A stretch of DNA of 64,000 nucleotides from Streptomyces sp. HUAS MG91 (GTDB taxonomy: Bacteria; Actinomycetota; Actinomycetes; Streptomycetales; Streptomycetaceae). A program made the translations under genes and the position numbers. The notes beneath the pieces were generated by a model that was given only the letters and a program-made list of their open reading frames with translations, searched no databases and had not been told where the DNA came from. Shown piece by piece: positions 1-7,794 of the stretch. The DNA lies in contig NZ_CP159534.1 of assembly GCF_040529335.1 (NCBI RefSeq), forward strand, positions 2,480,001 to 2,544,000, in the 5' to 3' direction. Within the stretch, counting starts at the first letter, position 1. Each line of letters begins with the position of its first letter.

Positions 1-308
1 CCCTGCACGGCAACGTCGAGTGCCCGTCCCTCTCCCCCGACGGCACCCGGATCGCGTACAAGAAGCGGGTGCCGGGCCTGTCCGCCGACGCGCCCTGGCG
101 GCTGTACGTCCTCGACCTGGCCACCTTCCACGAGACACCGCTGGCCGAGTCCCGCAGCGTCGACGACCAGGCGGTGTGGAGCGACGACGGGCACGTCACG
201 TACGCGCTGCCCGGCGACTACGGAGCCGACCTCTACAGCGTCCCGGCGGACGGCTCGGGCGCGCCGAGCAGGCTCCTGACGGCGGGCGTCTCCCCCGCCT
301 ACCTTTGA
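1..308 (+). CDS. TolB-like beta-propeller protein, C-terminal end (partial)
   Basis: This is the 3' end of a gene that starts before the window. The open frame runs from base 3 to a TGA at 306-308 and gives about 101 residues. It contains a PD40/TolB-type blade: SLSPDGTRIAY followed by WRLYVLDLATF, then a second blade AVWSDDGHVTYALP with DLYSVPADGSG. The S-P-D-G and W-S-D-D-G turns are typical of WD40-like propeller proteins of the TolB/DPP-IV N-terminal type. No catalytic part is visible, so I cannot say whether the full protein is a peptidase or only a propeller. Its stop is 3 bases before the next start, so the VOC gene is probably co-transcribed. Confidence 0.7.
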   Translation, partial: LHGNVECPSLSPDGTRIAYKKRVPGLSADAPWRLYVLDLATFHETPLAESRSVDDQAVWSDDGHVTYALPGDYGADLYSVPADGSGAPSRLLTAGVSPAYL

Positions 309-311
309 CCG

Positions 312-740
312 ATGGAGATGACCCTCGAAGTGATCCCGCTGCCCGTGTCGGACATCGACCGGGCGAAGTCCTTCTACGTCGACAAGGTCGGCTTCCACTG
401 CGACGTGGACCGGGAGGTGATGCCGGGCTCCCGGATCGTGCAGCTCACCCCGCCCGGCTCGGGCTGTTCGGTGGTGCTGGCGGCCGGCATCCCGATCCCG
501 ACCGGCACCCCCGTCCCCGGTACCTACCACGGCCTGCAACTGGTCGTGGCCGACATCGAGGCGGCGCGGGACGAGCTGACCGGCCGGGGCGTGGAGGTGT
601 CGGAGCCGGTGCGGTTCGGGACGGACGACGGCGGTACGTTCATGTACTTCTCCGACCCGGACGGCAACGGCTGGTCGGTGCAGGAGTACCGGCGGCGCGC
701 CGAGGTGCCGCTGCGGGACGCCATCACGCCCGCGCCCTGA
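312..740 (+). CDS. VOC (glyoxalase/dioxygenase fold) protein
   Basis: A 142-residue protein of the vicinal oxygen chelate fold. The first beta-alpha-beta unit is LEVIPLPVSDIDRAKSFYV and the second half ends with MYFSDPDGNGWSVQEY, the usual DPDGN turn and C-terminal metal-ligand strand. Length fits single-domain glyoxalase/bleomycin-resistance-like proteins. I cannot predict the substrate. Start ATG 312 lies 3 bases after the previous stop and has no clear ribosome site, which suggests translational coupling; ATG 318 is an alternative. It converges on the DUF1801 gene with a 3-base gap. Confidence 0.85.
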   Translation: MEMTLEVIPLPVSDIDRAKSFYVDKVGFHCDVDREVMPGSRIVQLTPPGSGCSVVLAAGIPIPTGTPVPGTYHGLQLVVADIEAARDELTGRGVEVSEPVRFGTDDGGTFMYFSDPDGNGWSVQEYRRRAEVPLRDAITPAP

Positions 741-743
741 CGG

Positions 744-1187
744 TCAGCCGGCCGCCTGCTTGATGAGCGCGGCGATCCGGGCCTCGGCGTCGGGGGTGAG
801 TTCCGTGACCGCGAACGCGGTCGGCCACATCGGCCCGTCGTCGAGCGCCGCCGCGCCGTCGAACCCGAGGGTCGCGTAGCGCGCCTTGAACTTCGCCGCG
901 GGCTGGAAGAAGCAGATCAGCTTGCCGCCCTTGCCGGGCTGGGCGTAGGCGGGCATGCCGTACCAGGTCTTGGCGATCAGCTGCGGCGCGTTCGCCTTGA
1001 CCAGGGCGTGGATGCCCTCGGCGAGGACGCGGTCGGTGCCCTCCATCTCGGCGATCTTCGCGAGGCAGTCGGCCTCGGGGTCGGCCTTGCCCCGGCCGCC
1101 CTTGGCCTCCTTGGCCCGCTCCTTCATGGCGGCCCGCTCCTCGGCCGAGAAGGCGCCCTGCTGTCCGGTGCTGGTGTTAGCGCTCAT
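744..1187 (-). CDS. DUF1801-type conserved protein
   Basis: A 147-residue soluble protein starting at ATG 1187 (MSANTSTGQQG), with GAGGGGCAGAG upstream as ribosome site. The N-terminal third is charged and low-complexity (AAMKERAKEAKGGRGK). The rest carries the DUF1801/YdhG-like fold: VKANAPQLIAKTWYGMPAYA, then ICFFQPAAKFKARYATLGF. The biochemical role of this family is unclear. The frame is open further upstream, but that extension lies across the AraC gene and has no codon-level sense. The start overlaps the stop of the truncated AraC gene by ATGA, so the two are one transcription unit. Confidence 0.85.
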   Translation of the reverse strand: MSANTSTGQQGAFSAEERAAMKERAKEAKGGRGKADPEADCLAKIAEMEGTDRVLAEGIHALVKANAPQLIAKTWYGMPAYAQPGKGGKLICFFQPAAKFKARYATLGFDGAAALDDGPMWPTAFAVTELTPDAEARIAALIKQAAG

Positions 1188-1459
1188 GATCTCTGCCCCT
1201 CCAGGGTCGTGTGGTGTCGCAGAATCGCGGCGCGCTGGGCGCGGCGCGCGGTGACGTACGCGTACGGGGACCTGCCGTAGGCCGCGGTGAACTCCCGGCT
1301 GAGCTGCCGTCCGGGCAGACCGGCCGCGCGGGCCAGCGCCTCGACGTCCAGGGGCCGGGCGCACTCCCGGTCGATCCGGTCGCGGACCCGGCGCAGCCGG
1401 GCCAGGTCACGCAGGTGCTGCGCGGCGATCAGGGCCTGCCGCCAGGCGGGCGGGCACAC
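1184..1459 (-). pseudogene. Truncated AraC-family regulator
   Basis: 91 codons from GTG 1459 to TGA 1184. The sequence RRVRDRIDRECARPLDVEAL, then ARAAGLPGRQLSREFTAAYG and SPYAYVTARRAQRA, is the first helix-turn-helix and linker helix of an AraC/XylS domain. Family members continue with a second helix-turn-helix (about 45-50 residues, typically FSSLGTFSTRF-like). Here the frame ends after HHTTLEGQRS and the DUF1801 gene begins at once. No remnant of the second helix-turn-helix is found in other frames, so this looks like a deletion rather than a frameshift. It may still be translated because the downstream gene overlaps its stop. DNA-binding activity is doubtful. Confidence 0.65.
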
Positions 1460-1465
1460 GGCGCC

Positions 1466-1894
1466 TCAGCCCTTGCCGGCGGAGCCGTCGGTCTCCTGGA
1501 TCCGGACCATGTTCCCGGCCGGGTCGCGGAAGGCGCAGTCCCGGACGCCGTAGGGCTGCCGGGTCGGCTCCTGCACCACCTCGGCGTCGGCGGCCTGCAC
1601 CTTCTCGAAGACACCGTCGAGATCCGGGGTGGCCAGCATGATCCAGCCGTACGTCCCCTTGGCCATCATCTCGGTGATGGTGCGGCGCTCGTCGTCGGTG
1701 ACACCGGGGTCGGCGGCGGGCGGCGCCAGCAGAATGCAGGTCTCGGGCTGATTCGGCGGCCCGACGGTGATCCACCGCATCGCCCCCTGCCCGACATCGC
1801 TGCGCACCTCGAACCCGAGCACGTCCCGGTAGAAGACGAGGGAGGCGTCGGGGTCGTCGTGCGGGAGGGAGGTCGTATGAATGGTGAGGTCCAT
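1466..1894 (-). CDS. VOC (glyoxalase-like) protein
   Basis: 142 residues from ATG 1894, with TTGAGG just upstream. A TTG at 1903 would add three residues but has a poorer site. The fold is read from LTIHTTSLPHDDPDASLVFY, WITVGPPNQPETCILLAPP, then YGWIMLATPDLDGVFEKVQ and DCAFRDPAGNMVRIQETDG. The DPAGN turn and the following E mark the C-terminal metal site. It resembles the small VOC proteins that commonly accompany AraC/DUF1801 genes; all three genes are co-directional and nearly contiguous. Substrate unknown. Confidence 0.85.
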   Translation of the reverse strand: MDLTIHTTSLPHDDPDASLVFYRDVLGFEVRSDVGQGAMRWITVGPPNQPETCILLAPPAADPGVTDDERRTITEMMAKGTYGWIMLATPDLDGVFEKVQAADAEVVQEPTRQPYGVRDCAFRDPAGNMVRIQETDGSAGKG

Positions 1895-1965
1895 GAACCT
1901 CAAGTTAGCCGCGGCGGGGGGCTGTCGCTTCTCGAATCCTGATCGGATCCGGGAGCCGAAAAACG

Positions 1966-2003
1966 GAGGCCGACGGTCCGTTGATCAACGGACCGTCGGC
2001 CTC
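1966..2003 (-). terminator. Rho-independent-type hairpin after the glnA2-like gene
   Basis: Perfect inverted repeat: GAGGCCGACGGTCCGTTGA (1966-1984) and its complement (1985-2003), with TTGATCAA at the tip. It lies 39 bases past the stop of the synthetase gene, between it and the co-directional VOC gene. No long T-run follows, as is usual in streptomycetes. Confidence 0.75.
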
Positions 2004-2041
2004 TTCAGGGCTCGCCGCGGCTGGTCCCGCAGTTTCCCCCG

Positions 2042-3403
2042 CTACAGCACCGGCAGGTTTTTCCGCAGCTCGAACGCCGTGACCTCGCTGCGGTACTCCT
2101 CCCACTCCTGCTTCTTGTTGCGGAGGAAGAAGTCGTAGACGTGCTCGCCGAGCGTCTCCGCGACCAGTTCCGAGCGCTCCATCAGGGCGATCGCCTCGCC
2201 GAGGTTCTGCGGGAGGGGTTCGATGCCCATCGCGCGGCGCTCGGCGTCGGAGAGGGCCCAGACGTCGTCGTCGGCGCCCGGCGGGAGCTCGTAGCCCTCC
2301 TCGATGCCCTTGAGGCCGGCGGCCAGGAGGACGGCGTAGGTGAGGTACGGGTTGGCGCCGGAGTCGATCGAGCGGACCTCGACGCGGGCCGAGCCGGTCT
2401 TGCCGGGCTTGTACATCGGGACCCGGATGAGGGCCGAGCGGTTGTTGTGGCCCCAGCAGATGTAGGACGGGGCCTCGCCGCCGGCGCCCGCGGTGCGCTC
2501 GGAGCCGCCCCAGATGCGCTTGTAGGAGTTGACCCACTGGTTCGTCACCGCGGAGATCTCCGCCGCGTGCTTCAGCAGGCCCGCGATGAAGGAACGGCCG
2601 ACCTTGGAGAGCTGGTACTCGGCGCCGGACTCGTAGAACGCGTTGCGGTCGCCCTCGAAGAGGGAGAGGTGGGTGTGCATGCCCGAGCCCGGGTACTCCG
2701 AGAACGGCTTCGGCATGAAGGTCGCGTTGACCCCCTGCTCCAGCGCCACCTGCTTCATGACCAGGCGGAACGTCATGATGTTGTCCGCCGTGGAGAGCGC
2801 GTCGGCGTAGCGCAGGTCGATCTCCTGCTGGCCCGGGGCGCCCTCGTGGTGGCTGAACTCGACCGAGATGCCCATGGATTCGAGCATGGTGATCGCCTGG
2901 CGGCGGAAGTCCATGCCGACGTTCTGCGGGGTGTGGTCGAAGTAGCCGGAGTTGTCGGCCGGGGTGGGGCGCGAGCCGTCGAGCGGCTTGTCCTTCAGGA
3001 GGAAGAACTCGATCTCGGGGTGGGTGTAGAAGGTGAAGCCGAGGTCGGAGGTCTTGGCGAGGGCCCGCTTCAGGACGTAGCGCGGGTCGGCGAAGGACGG
3101 GGAGCCGTCGGGCATCAGGATGTCGCAGAACATGCGGGCGGTGCCGGGGGCCTCGGCGCGCCACGGCAGGACCTGGAAGGTGCCCGGGTCCGGCTTGGCG
3201 ATCATGTCGGACTCGTAGACACGCGCGAAGCCCTCGATCGCCGAGCCGTCGAAGCCGATGCCCTCGTCGAAGGCCTGCTCCAGCTCGGCCGGGGCCACGG
3301 CCACCGACTTCAGGAAGCCGAGAACGTCCGTGAACCACAGGCGTACGAACCGGATGTCGCGCTCCTCCAACGTACGGAGCACGAATTCCTGCTGCTTGTC
3401 CAT
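2042..3403 (-). CDS. glnA2: Glutamine synthetase family protein, GlnA2-type (probable gamma-glutamylpolyamine synthetase)
   Basis: 453 residues from ATG 3403 (MDKQQEFVLRTLEERDI), the length of S. coelicolor GlnA2. The N-terminal beta-Grasp domain covers about 1-105. The catalytic domain shows EIEFFLL, the long HHEGAPGQQEIDLRY metal/ammonium segment, GSGMHTHLSLF, and WGHNNRSALIRVP for ATP/glutamate binding. The region equivalent to the adenylylated Tyr loop (NLYxLP in GlnA) reads EEGYELPPGADDD, so the canonical NLY site is absent. GlnA2 of S. coelicolor is reported to gamma-glutamylate polyamines rather than make glutamine. That function is inferred here from similarity in length and sequence. 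An open extension upstream to 3571 has no ribosome site and is not likely coding. A hairpin follows the gene. Confidence 0.8.
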   Translation of the reverse strand: MDKQQEFVLRTLEERDIRFVRLWFTDVLGFLKSVAVAPAELEQAFDEGIGFDGSAIEGFARVYESDMIAKPDPGTFQVLPWRAEAPGTARMFCDILMPDGSPSFADPRYVLKRALAKTSDLGFTFYTHPEIEFFLLKDKPLDGSRPTPADNSGYFDHTPQNVGMDFRRQAITMLESMGISVEFSHHEGAPGQQEIDLRYADALSTADNIMTFRLVMKQVALEQGVNATFMPKPFSEYPGSGMHTHLSLFEGDRNAFYESGAEYQLSKVGRSFIAGLLKHAAEISAVTNQWVNSYKRIWGGSERTAGAGGEAPSYICWGHNNRSALIRVPMYKPGKTGSARVEVRSIDSGANPYLTYAVLLAAGLKGIEEGYELPPGADDDVWALSDAERRAMGIEPLPQNLGEAIALMERSELVAETLGEHVYDFFLRNKKQEWEEYRSEVTAFELRKNLPVL

Positions 3404-3723
3404 CTTCCGCTTCCACCCATCCTTGCTGGTCAGGCCGCCTGCTCCCACGCCCGCGGGCGCCATCGGGGGGACCTCGAAAAGAAACCGTAAAAGGGCCTGG
3501 TCACATCCCACCACACGCCCGTTTCGAGCGCGTTGCCGACCATGATCGTCATTGACCGGCCGGTGTCGCACTCATAGTGCCTGCTGGACCCCCCTCGGCC
3601 ATAGTGCCTGCCGTTCGCCCCGAGCTCGACAGCGGGCCCGTACCGCGTGCTCCCACGGCACCTCGTTCCCCACTACGATCAGCGGGCCAGCCCCGTCTCA
3701 TCCTTTTCTCAGAAGGAATTGCC
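3404..3723. other. Divergent intergenic region between glnA2-like gene and DUF3105 gene
   Basis: About 320 bases without a credible gene. It must hold both divergent promoters. It contains two exact copies of CATAGTGCCTGC (3573-3584 and 3600-3611), 27 bases apart on the same face. I see no clear GlnR site (GTNAC-N6-GAAAC pairs). Confidence 0.5.
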
Positions 3724-4395
3724 ATGGGATCCGCCAAGAACACCTCCACTCCCTCCGCCACGGACCGCAGGGAGCGCATAGAGGAGATGCGCCGTGCCGA
3801 GCGCGCCCGCGCCCGGCGCGGCCGGATCGCCGTCGTCTCGGTGAGCACGGTCGTCGTGGCAGCCCTGATAGGAGTAGGCGCGTGGGCGGTGACCAGGGGC
3901 GGCGACGACAAGGACACGTCCTCCGACGCCAAGCCCGCGGGGCACTTCACGTACGACAAGGACGGCGTGGGCACCTGGAGCGCCAAGCTCACCCGTAACC
4001 ATGTCGGGGGCAAGCCCACCTATCCGATGAACCCGCCGGTGGGCGGGGACCACAACCAGGTGTGGATGAACTGCAACGGCGACGTATACGAAAAGCCCCT
4101 GGCGAACGAGCACGCGGTGCACTCCCTGGAGCACGGCGCCGTCTGGGTGACGTACAACGACAAGGCGCCGCAGAAGGACGTCGAGGCGCTGGCCGCGAAG
4201 GTCAAGCAGACGCCGTACACGCTGATGAGCCCGATCGCCGACCAGAAGGACCCGATCATGCTGAGCGCCTGGGGCCACCAGCGCACGGTGAAGTCGGCGG
4301 GCGACCCGGCGGCCGCGAAGTTCTTCGCCGCGTTCGTGCAGGGCAAGCAGACGCCCGAGATGGGCGCGCCCTGTACCGGCGGGCTGGGGCAGTGA
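3724..4395 (+). CDS. DUF3105 membrane-anchored protein
   Basis: 223 residues from ATG 3724, with AGAAGGAATT as ribosome site. A charged cytoplasmic N-terminus (RRERIEEMRRAERARARRGR) is followed by one transmembrane helix (about residues 34-55, VVSVSTVVVAALIGVGAWAV). The extracytoplasmic domain has the DUF3105 signatures: YPMNPPVGGDHNQVWMNCN, HAVHSLEHGAVWVTY and LSAWGHQ. The His residues, Met-Asn-Cys motif and second Cys near the C-terminus (GAPCTGG) could bind metal or form a disulfide. The function of the family is not established. It overlaps the DUF305 gene by GTGA, so the two products are made together. Confidence 0.85.
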   Translation: MGSAKNTSTPSATDRRERIEEMRRAERARARRGRIAVVSVSTVVVAALIGVGAWAVTRGGDDKDTSSDAKPAGHFTYDKDGVGTWSAKLTRNHVGGKPTYPMNPPVGGDHNQVWMNCNGDVYEKPLANEHAVHSLEHGAVWVTYNDKAPQKDVEALAAKVKQTPYTLMSPIADQKDPIMLSAWGHQRTVKSAGDPAAAKFFAAFVQGKQTPEMGAPCTGGLGQ

Positions 4396-5018
4396 GGCGC
4401 CGTACCGGATGGCTGGTGTCGGCCGTGGCGGCGCTGGCCGTCACGGCGGGCGCCGTCACCTACGCGGTGGCCGACGGCGACGGCGGGCCGAAGGACCTGA
4501 AGGTGCCCGCGGCGGAGTCGGCGGACGCCGGGTTCGCCCGCGACATGTCGGTGCACCACCAGCAGGCGGTCGAGATGGCGTACATCGTGCGCGACGCGAC
4601 CCGCGACGAGGACGTGCGCCGGCTCGCCTACGACATCGCGCAGACGCAGGCCAACCAGCGGGGCATGATGCTCGGCTGGCTCGAACTGTGGGAGCTGCCG
4701 AAGGTGTCGGAGAAGCCGCCGATGGCCTGGATGGGCATGGGCGACATGCCGGCCGGTGAGGACGGCGCGCTGATGCCGGGCATGGCGACCGACACCCAGC
4801 TCGGCCAACTCCGCGAGGCGCGGGGGAAGTCCGCCGAGGTGATGTTCCTGCGGCTGATGATCGCCCACCACAAGGGCGGTGTGCACATGGCCGAGGGCTG
4901 CGTCGAGCGGTGCGAGGTGGGGGCCGAACGGCGCCTGGCGCGCGGGATGGTGGCGGCCCAGCAGTCCGAGATCGATCTGATGACGGACATGCTGAAGGAG
5001 CGGGGCGCCAAGCCCTGA
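4392..5018 (+). CDS. DUF305 exported protein
   Basis: 208 residues from GTG 4392, which overlaps the previous stop (GTGA). The N-terminus RRRTGWLVSAVAALAVTAGAV is a signal peptide or anchor. The mature part has the two DUF305 signature His clusters: DMSVHHQQAVEMAYIV and MIAHHKGGVHMAEGC, in a four-helix ferritin-like arrangement, separated by a Met-rich loop (MAWMGMGDMPAG). His/Met-rich DUF305 proteins are often linked to copper handling, which is inference here. The fixed partner is the DUF3105 protein just upstream. Confidence 0.9.
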   Translation: MRRRTGWLVSAVAALAVTAGAVTYAVADGDGGPKDLKVPAAESADAGFARDMSVHHQQAVEMAYIVRDATRDEDVRRLAYDIAQTQANQRGMMLGWLELWELPKVSEKPPMAWMGMGDMPAGEDGALMPGMATDTQLGQLREARGKSAEVMFLRLMIAHHKGGVHMAEGCVERCEVGAERRLARGMVAAQQSEIDLMTDMLKERGAKP

Positions 5019-5027
5019 GAGACCAAA

Positions 5028-5056
5028 TCGGTTCATCTTGGGCTCGGTTGAACCGA
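5028..5056 (+). terminator. Hairpin after the DUF3105-DUF305 operon
   Basis: Inverted repeat TCGGTTCA (5028-5035) and TGAACCGA (5049-5056) with a 13-base loop, 10 bases after the DUF305 stop. It is followed by CTTGACG, which could be part of the next promoter. It is a modest stem, so it could also be an operator. Confidence 0.4.
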
Positions 5057-5165
5057 CTTGACGTCTTCTTGATCTATCCATTCCCCCCGCGTGAACGGTT
5101 CGTGACGAGAGTGGGACCCCTCTGCGTGTGCATTACACGTGCACCTCACCCAGGGGGTTTCCGCT

Positions 5166-7100
5166 ATGAGATCCAACAGCGGCATACGCCGCAGCCGCAC
5201 CGGCCTCGCCGTCGCAGCGACACTGCCACTGGTCGCCGGCGCTCTCGCGATCGCCACTCCGGCCGACGCCGCGACCGCCCGCGACCACCTCACCGGCACC
5301 AGGCCGACGTGGGCGACGAACGCCGCGGACCGGGGCGCCACCGCGAACGGCAACAAGGTCACCGCCCGCGTGTACCTGGCCGGCCGGGACGCCAAGGGGC
5401 TGGCCGCGTACGCGAGGGCCGTGTCCGACCCGTCCTCGGCGTCGTACGGCAAGTACCTGACCGCCGCGCAGGCGCAGGCCCGCTTCGGCGCGACCAAGGC
5501 GCAGGTGGCCGAGGTCACGCAGTGGCTGAAGGACTCCGGTCTGACGGTCACCGGCACCACCGCGCACTACATCTCCGTCTCGGGCGACGTGGCCGCCACC
5601 GAGCGCGCCTTCGGCACCCAGCTGCACAACTACGCCAAGGGCAAGCACACCTACCGCGCCCCCTCCGGCACCGCCTCCGTGCCGGCCTCGCTGGACGGCG
5701 CCGTGCTCACCGTGACGGGCCTGGACAGCGCCCCGCACAAGGCGACCAAGCAGGACGAACTCCCGCCGCCGGACGCGGTGTTCCGCAACGCGGGCCCGTT
5801 CTCCTCGTACTACGGCTCGAAGACGGCCTCGGCGCTGCCCAAGGCGTACGGCCAGAAGATCCCGTACGCGGTCAAGGGCTACACCGGCAAGCAGCTGCGG
5901 GCCGCCTATGGCGCGGGCAAGGCCACCGGCAAGGGGGTCCGCGTCGCCATCACCGACGCGTACGCCTCGCCGTACATCGAGAAGGACGCGAAGCAGTACG
6001 CGGCCAAGAACGGTGACGCGCCGTACGCCAAGGGCCAGTTGAAGCAGGTCCTGCCGAAGAACTACACGAAGACCGAGGAGTGCGGCGCCTCCGGCTGGTA
6101 CGGCGAGGAGACCCTCGACGTCGAGGCCGTGCACGCCCTCGCCCCGCAGGCCGACATCACCTACGTCGGTGCCGCGTCCTGCTACGACGACGACCTCCTC
6201 GACTCGCTCCAGAAGGTCGTCGACAAGCACCTGGCCGACATCGTCTCCAACTCGTGGGGCGACATCGAGGCCAACCAGACGCCCGAACTGGCCACCGCCT
6301 ACGACCAGGTGTTCCAGCTCGGCGCGATCCAGGGCATCGGCTTCTACTTCTCCTCCGGCGACAACGGCGACGAGGTCGCCAACACCGGCACGAAGCAGGT
6401 CGACACGCCCGCCAACTCGGCGTGGGTGACCGCGGTCGGCGGTACCTCGCTGGCGGTCGGCAAGCACGAGAAGTACCAGTTCGAGACCGGCTGGGGCACG
6501 CTCAAGGCGAACCTGTCGGACGACGGCAAGAGCTGGACCGGCTTCCCCGGCGCCTACACCTCCGGCGCGGGCGGCGGCACCAGCAAGACCGTCGCGCAGC
6601 CCTTCTACCAGAAGGGTGTCGTGCCGAAGTCGCTGTCGTCGGCCAACGGCGGCAACAACCGTGTCGTGCCGGACATCTCGGCCGTCGCCGACCCCAACAC
6701 CGGTTTCCTGGTGGGCCAGACGCAGACGCTGCCCGACGGCTCGCTCGGCTACGACGAGTACCGCATCGGCGGTACGTCGCTGGCGGCTCCGGTGATCGCG
6801 GGCGTGCAGGCGCTGGCGCAGCAGACGCGCGGCGGGCGGGCCATCGGGTTCGCCAACCCGGCGATCTACGACCACTACGGTTCGAAGATCTACCACGATG
6901 TGACGGACAAGCCGACCGGCAAGGACCTCGCGGTGGCCCGCGTGGACTTCGCCAACGGTTTCGACGCCGCCGACGGGCTGCTCACCTCGGTGCGCAGCCT
7001 GGGCAAGGACGCTTCGCTGAAGGCCGTCCGCGGCTACGACGACGTCACCGGGGTCGGTTCGCCGGCGCCGGGGTACGTGTCGTCGTTCCGTCGCCACTGA
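5166..7100 (+). CDS. Secreted S53 peptidase (sedolisin/kumamolisin-like)
   Basis: 644 residues from ATG 5166, with GGGGG upstream. The signal peptide is about 1-40 (RRSRTGLAVAATLPLVAGA, then ADA). The pro-domain covers about 45-200 (VYLAGRDAKGLAAYARAVS, SSASYGKYLTAAQAQARF). In the catalytic domain the Glu/Asp pair lies in YGEETLDVEAVHALAP, the oxyanion Asp in SSGDNGDE, and the nucleophile Ser in GGTSLAAPVIAG. The calcium site at the C-terminus is YHDVTD and GYDDVTGVGSP. All sedolisin catalytic residues are present, so it should be an active, self-processing endopeptidase in the medium, probably with an acid optimum as in the family. It is monocistronic and followed by a dispersed repeat. Confidence 0.92.
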   Translation: MRSNSGIRRSRTGLAVAATLPLVAGALAIATPADAATARDHLTGTRPTWATNAADRGATANGNKVTARVYLAGRDAKGLAAYARAVSDPSSASYGKYLTAAQAQARFGATKAQVAEVTQWLKDSGLTVTGTTAHYISVSGDVAATERAFGTQLHNYAKGKHTYRAPSGTASVPASLDGAVLTVTGLDSAPHKATKQDELPPPDAVFRNAGPFSSYYGSKTASALPKAYGQKIPYAVKGYTGKQLRAAYGAGKATGKGVRVAITDAYASPYIEKDAKQYAAKNGDAPYAKGQLKQVLPKNYTKTEECGASGWYGEETLDVEAVHALAPQADITYVGAASCYDDDLLDSLQKVVDKHLADIVSNSWGDIEANQTPELATAYDQVFQLGAIQGIGFYFSSGDNGDEVANTGTKQVDTPANSAWVTAVGGTSLAVGKHEKYQFETGWGTLKANLSDDGKSWTGFPGAYTSGAGGGTSKTVAQPFYQKGVVPKSLSSANGGNNRVVPDISAVADPNTGFLVGQTQTLPDGSLGYDEYRIGGTSLAAPVIAGVQALAQQTRGGRAIGFANPAIYDHYGSKIYHDVTDKPTGKDLAVARVDFANGFDAADGLLTSVRSLGKDASLKAVRGYDDVTGVGSPAPGYVSSFRRH

Positions 7101-7121
7101 TGGTCCTGTAGCGGGTGTGAC

Positions 7122-7241
7122 TGCGGGCCGGTGGATGGCCGGTCGCGCAGTTCCCCGCGCCCCCGGAGATGCGCACTTCGTGCGCGATCTCCCTCGCTCG
7201 GGGCGCGGGGAACGGCGCGAGAAGCCCCACCGGCCCGCAGC
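7122..7241. repeat. Dispersed intergenic palindromic repeat, copy 1 (complete)
   Basis: The ends CTGCGGGCCGGTGG (7122-7135) and CCACCGGCCCGCAG (7228-7241) are exact complements. Inside are the conserved GCGCAGTTCCCCGCGCCCC and its complement GGGGCGCGGGGAACGGCGCG. The centre (GAGATGCGCACTTCGTGCGC) is itself a small hairpin. This is the first of eight copies of the same family in the window. It sits just after the sedolisin gene and could form a long stem that ends transcription or protects the mRNA 3' end. Confidence 0.85.
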
Positions 7242-7264
7242 CGCTCATACCCGGCAGGGGTAAG

Positions 7265-7699
7265 GTGCGGGCTGTGCCGTCGCAGTCGAGCCCGCCGCCG
7301 AACGGCCGCCCGGAGCTCCGCCCCGGCGGCCGTTTCCTGCTGCTCGTGGCCCTGCTCCTCGGGATCGTCGGAATGCACACGCTGGGGCATCCGACAGGGC
7401 ACGCGGCGGGGCACGCCATGGCCCCGGAGCACACCGTGCGGGCTCCCGCCGCCGTGCACGGCGCGACACCCTCCACCCACGAACACGAGATGCCGGGCGA
7501 CGGCGGCATGGACCCGCTGAGTGTGTGCCTGGCGGTGCTCGGTTCGTTCACGCTGCTGCTGTTGCTCGCGGCGGCCCCCCTCCGGCCGGCGTCCGCGATC
7601 GCGCTCGGGCCCGCCCTGCGCGGCCTGAGCCACGCGCACCGCCCGCATCCTCCCCCGCCCCGCACGACGTTGTCGCTCCTTTCGGTGCTGCGCATATAG
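7265..7699 (+). CDS. Small His-rich membrane protein (DUF6153-like)
   Basis: 144 residues from GTG 7265, preceded by AGGGGTAAG; GTG 7274 is an alternative. The first transmembrane helix is FLLLVALLLGIVGMHTLGH (about 22-40). A His-rich extracytoplasmic loop follows (HPTGHAAGHAMAPEH, THEHEMPGD). The second helix is about 85-108 (VCLAVLGSFTLLLLLAAA), then a basic, proline-rich tail with more His. Size and layout match the DUF6153 family of actinobacteria, which has no known activity. The His/Met content and the multicopper oxidase gene 95 bases downstream suggest a copper role, by inference only. The open frame extends upstream into the repeat, but the GTG with a ribosome site is better. Confidence 0.7.
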   Translation: MRAVPSQSSPPPNGRPELRPGGRFLLLVALLLGIVGMHTLGHPTGHAAGHAMAPEHTVRAPAAVHGATPSTHEHEMPGDGGMDPLSVCLAVLGSFTLLLLLAAAPLRPASAIALGPALRGLSHAHRPHPPPPRTTLSLLSVLRI

Positions 7700-7794
7700 G
7701 TCCGCGCACGCGCCGCCCCGGCATGCCCCGGCGCGGTGCTGACGCGTTCGGACCAGCACGCAGTACGACACCGACATCGAGGTGCGACTCAGTC

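Noticed and set aside
3440..3560. GlnR-like GAAAC and GTGAC elements upstream of the glnA2-like gene
   Set aside because: Spacing does not fit the GTNAC-N6-GAAAC pattern; only isolated half-sites.
5133..7097. A 654-codon minus-strand frame antisense to the sedolisin gene
   Set aside because: No domain, no ribosome site; a shadow of G/C third positions. The plus-strand protein has all sedolisin motifs.
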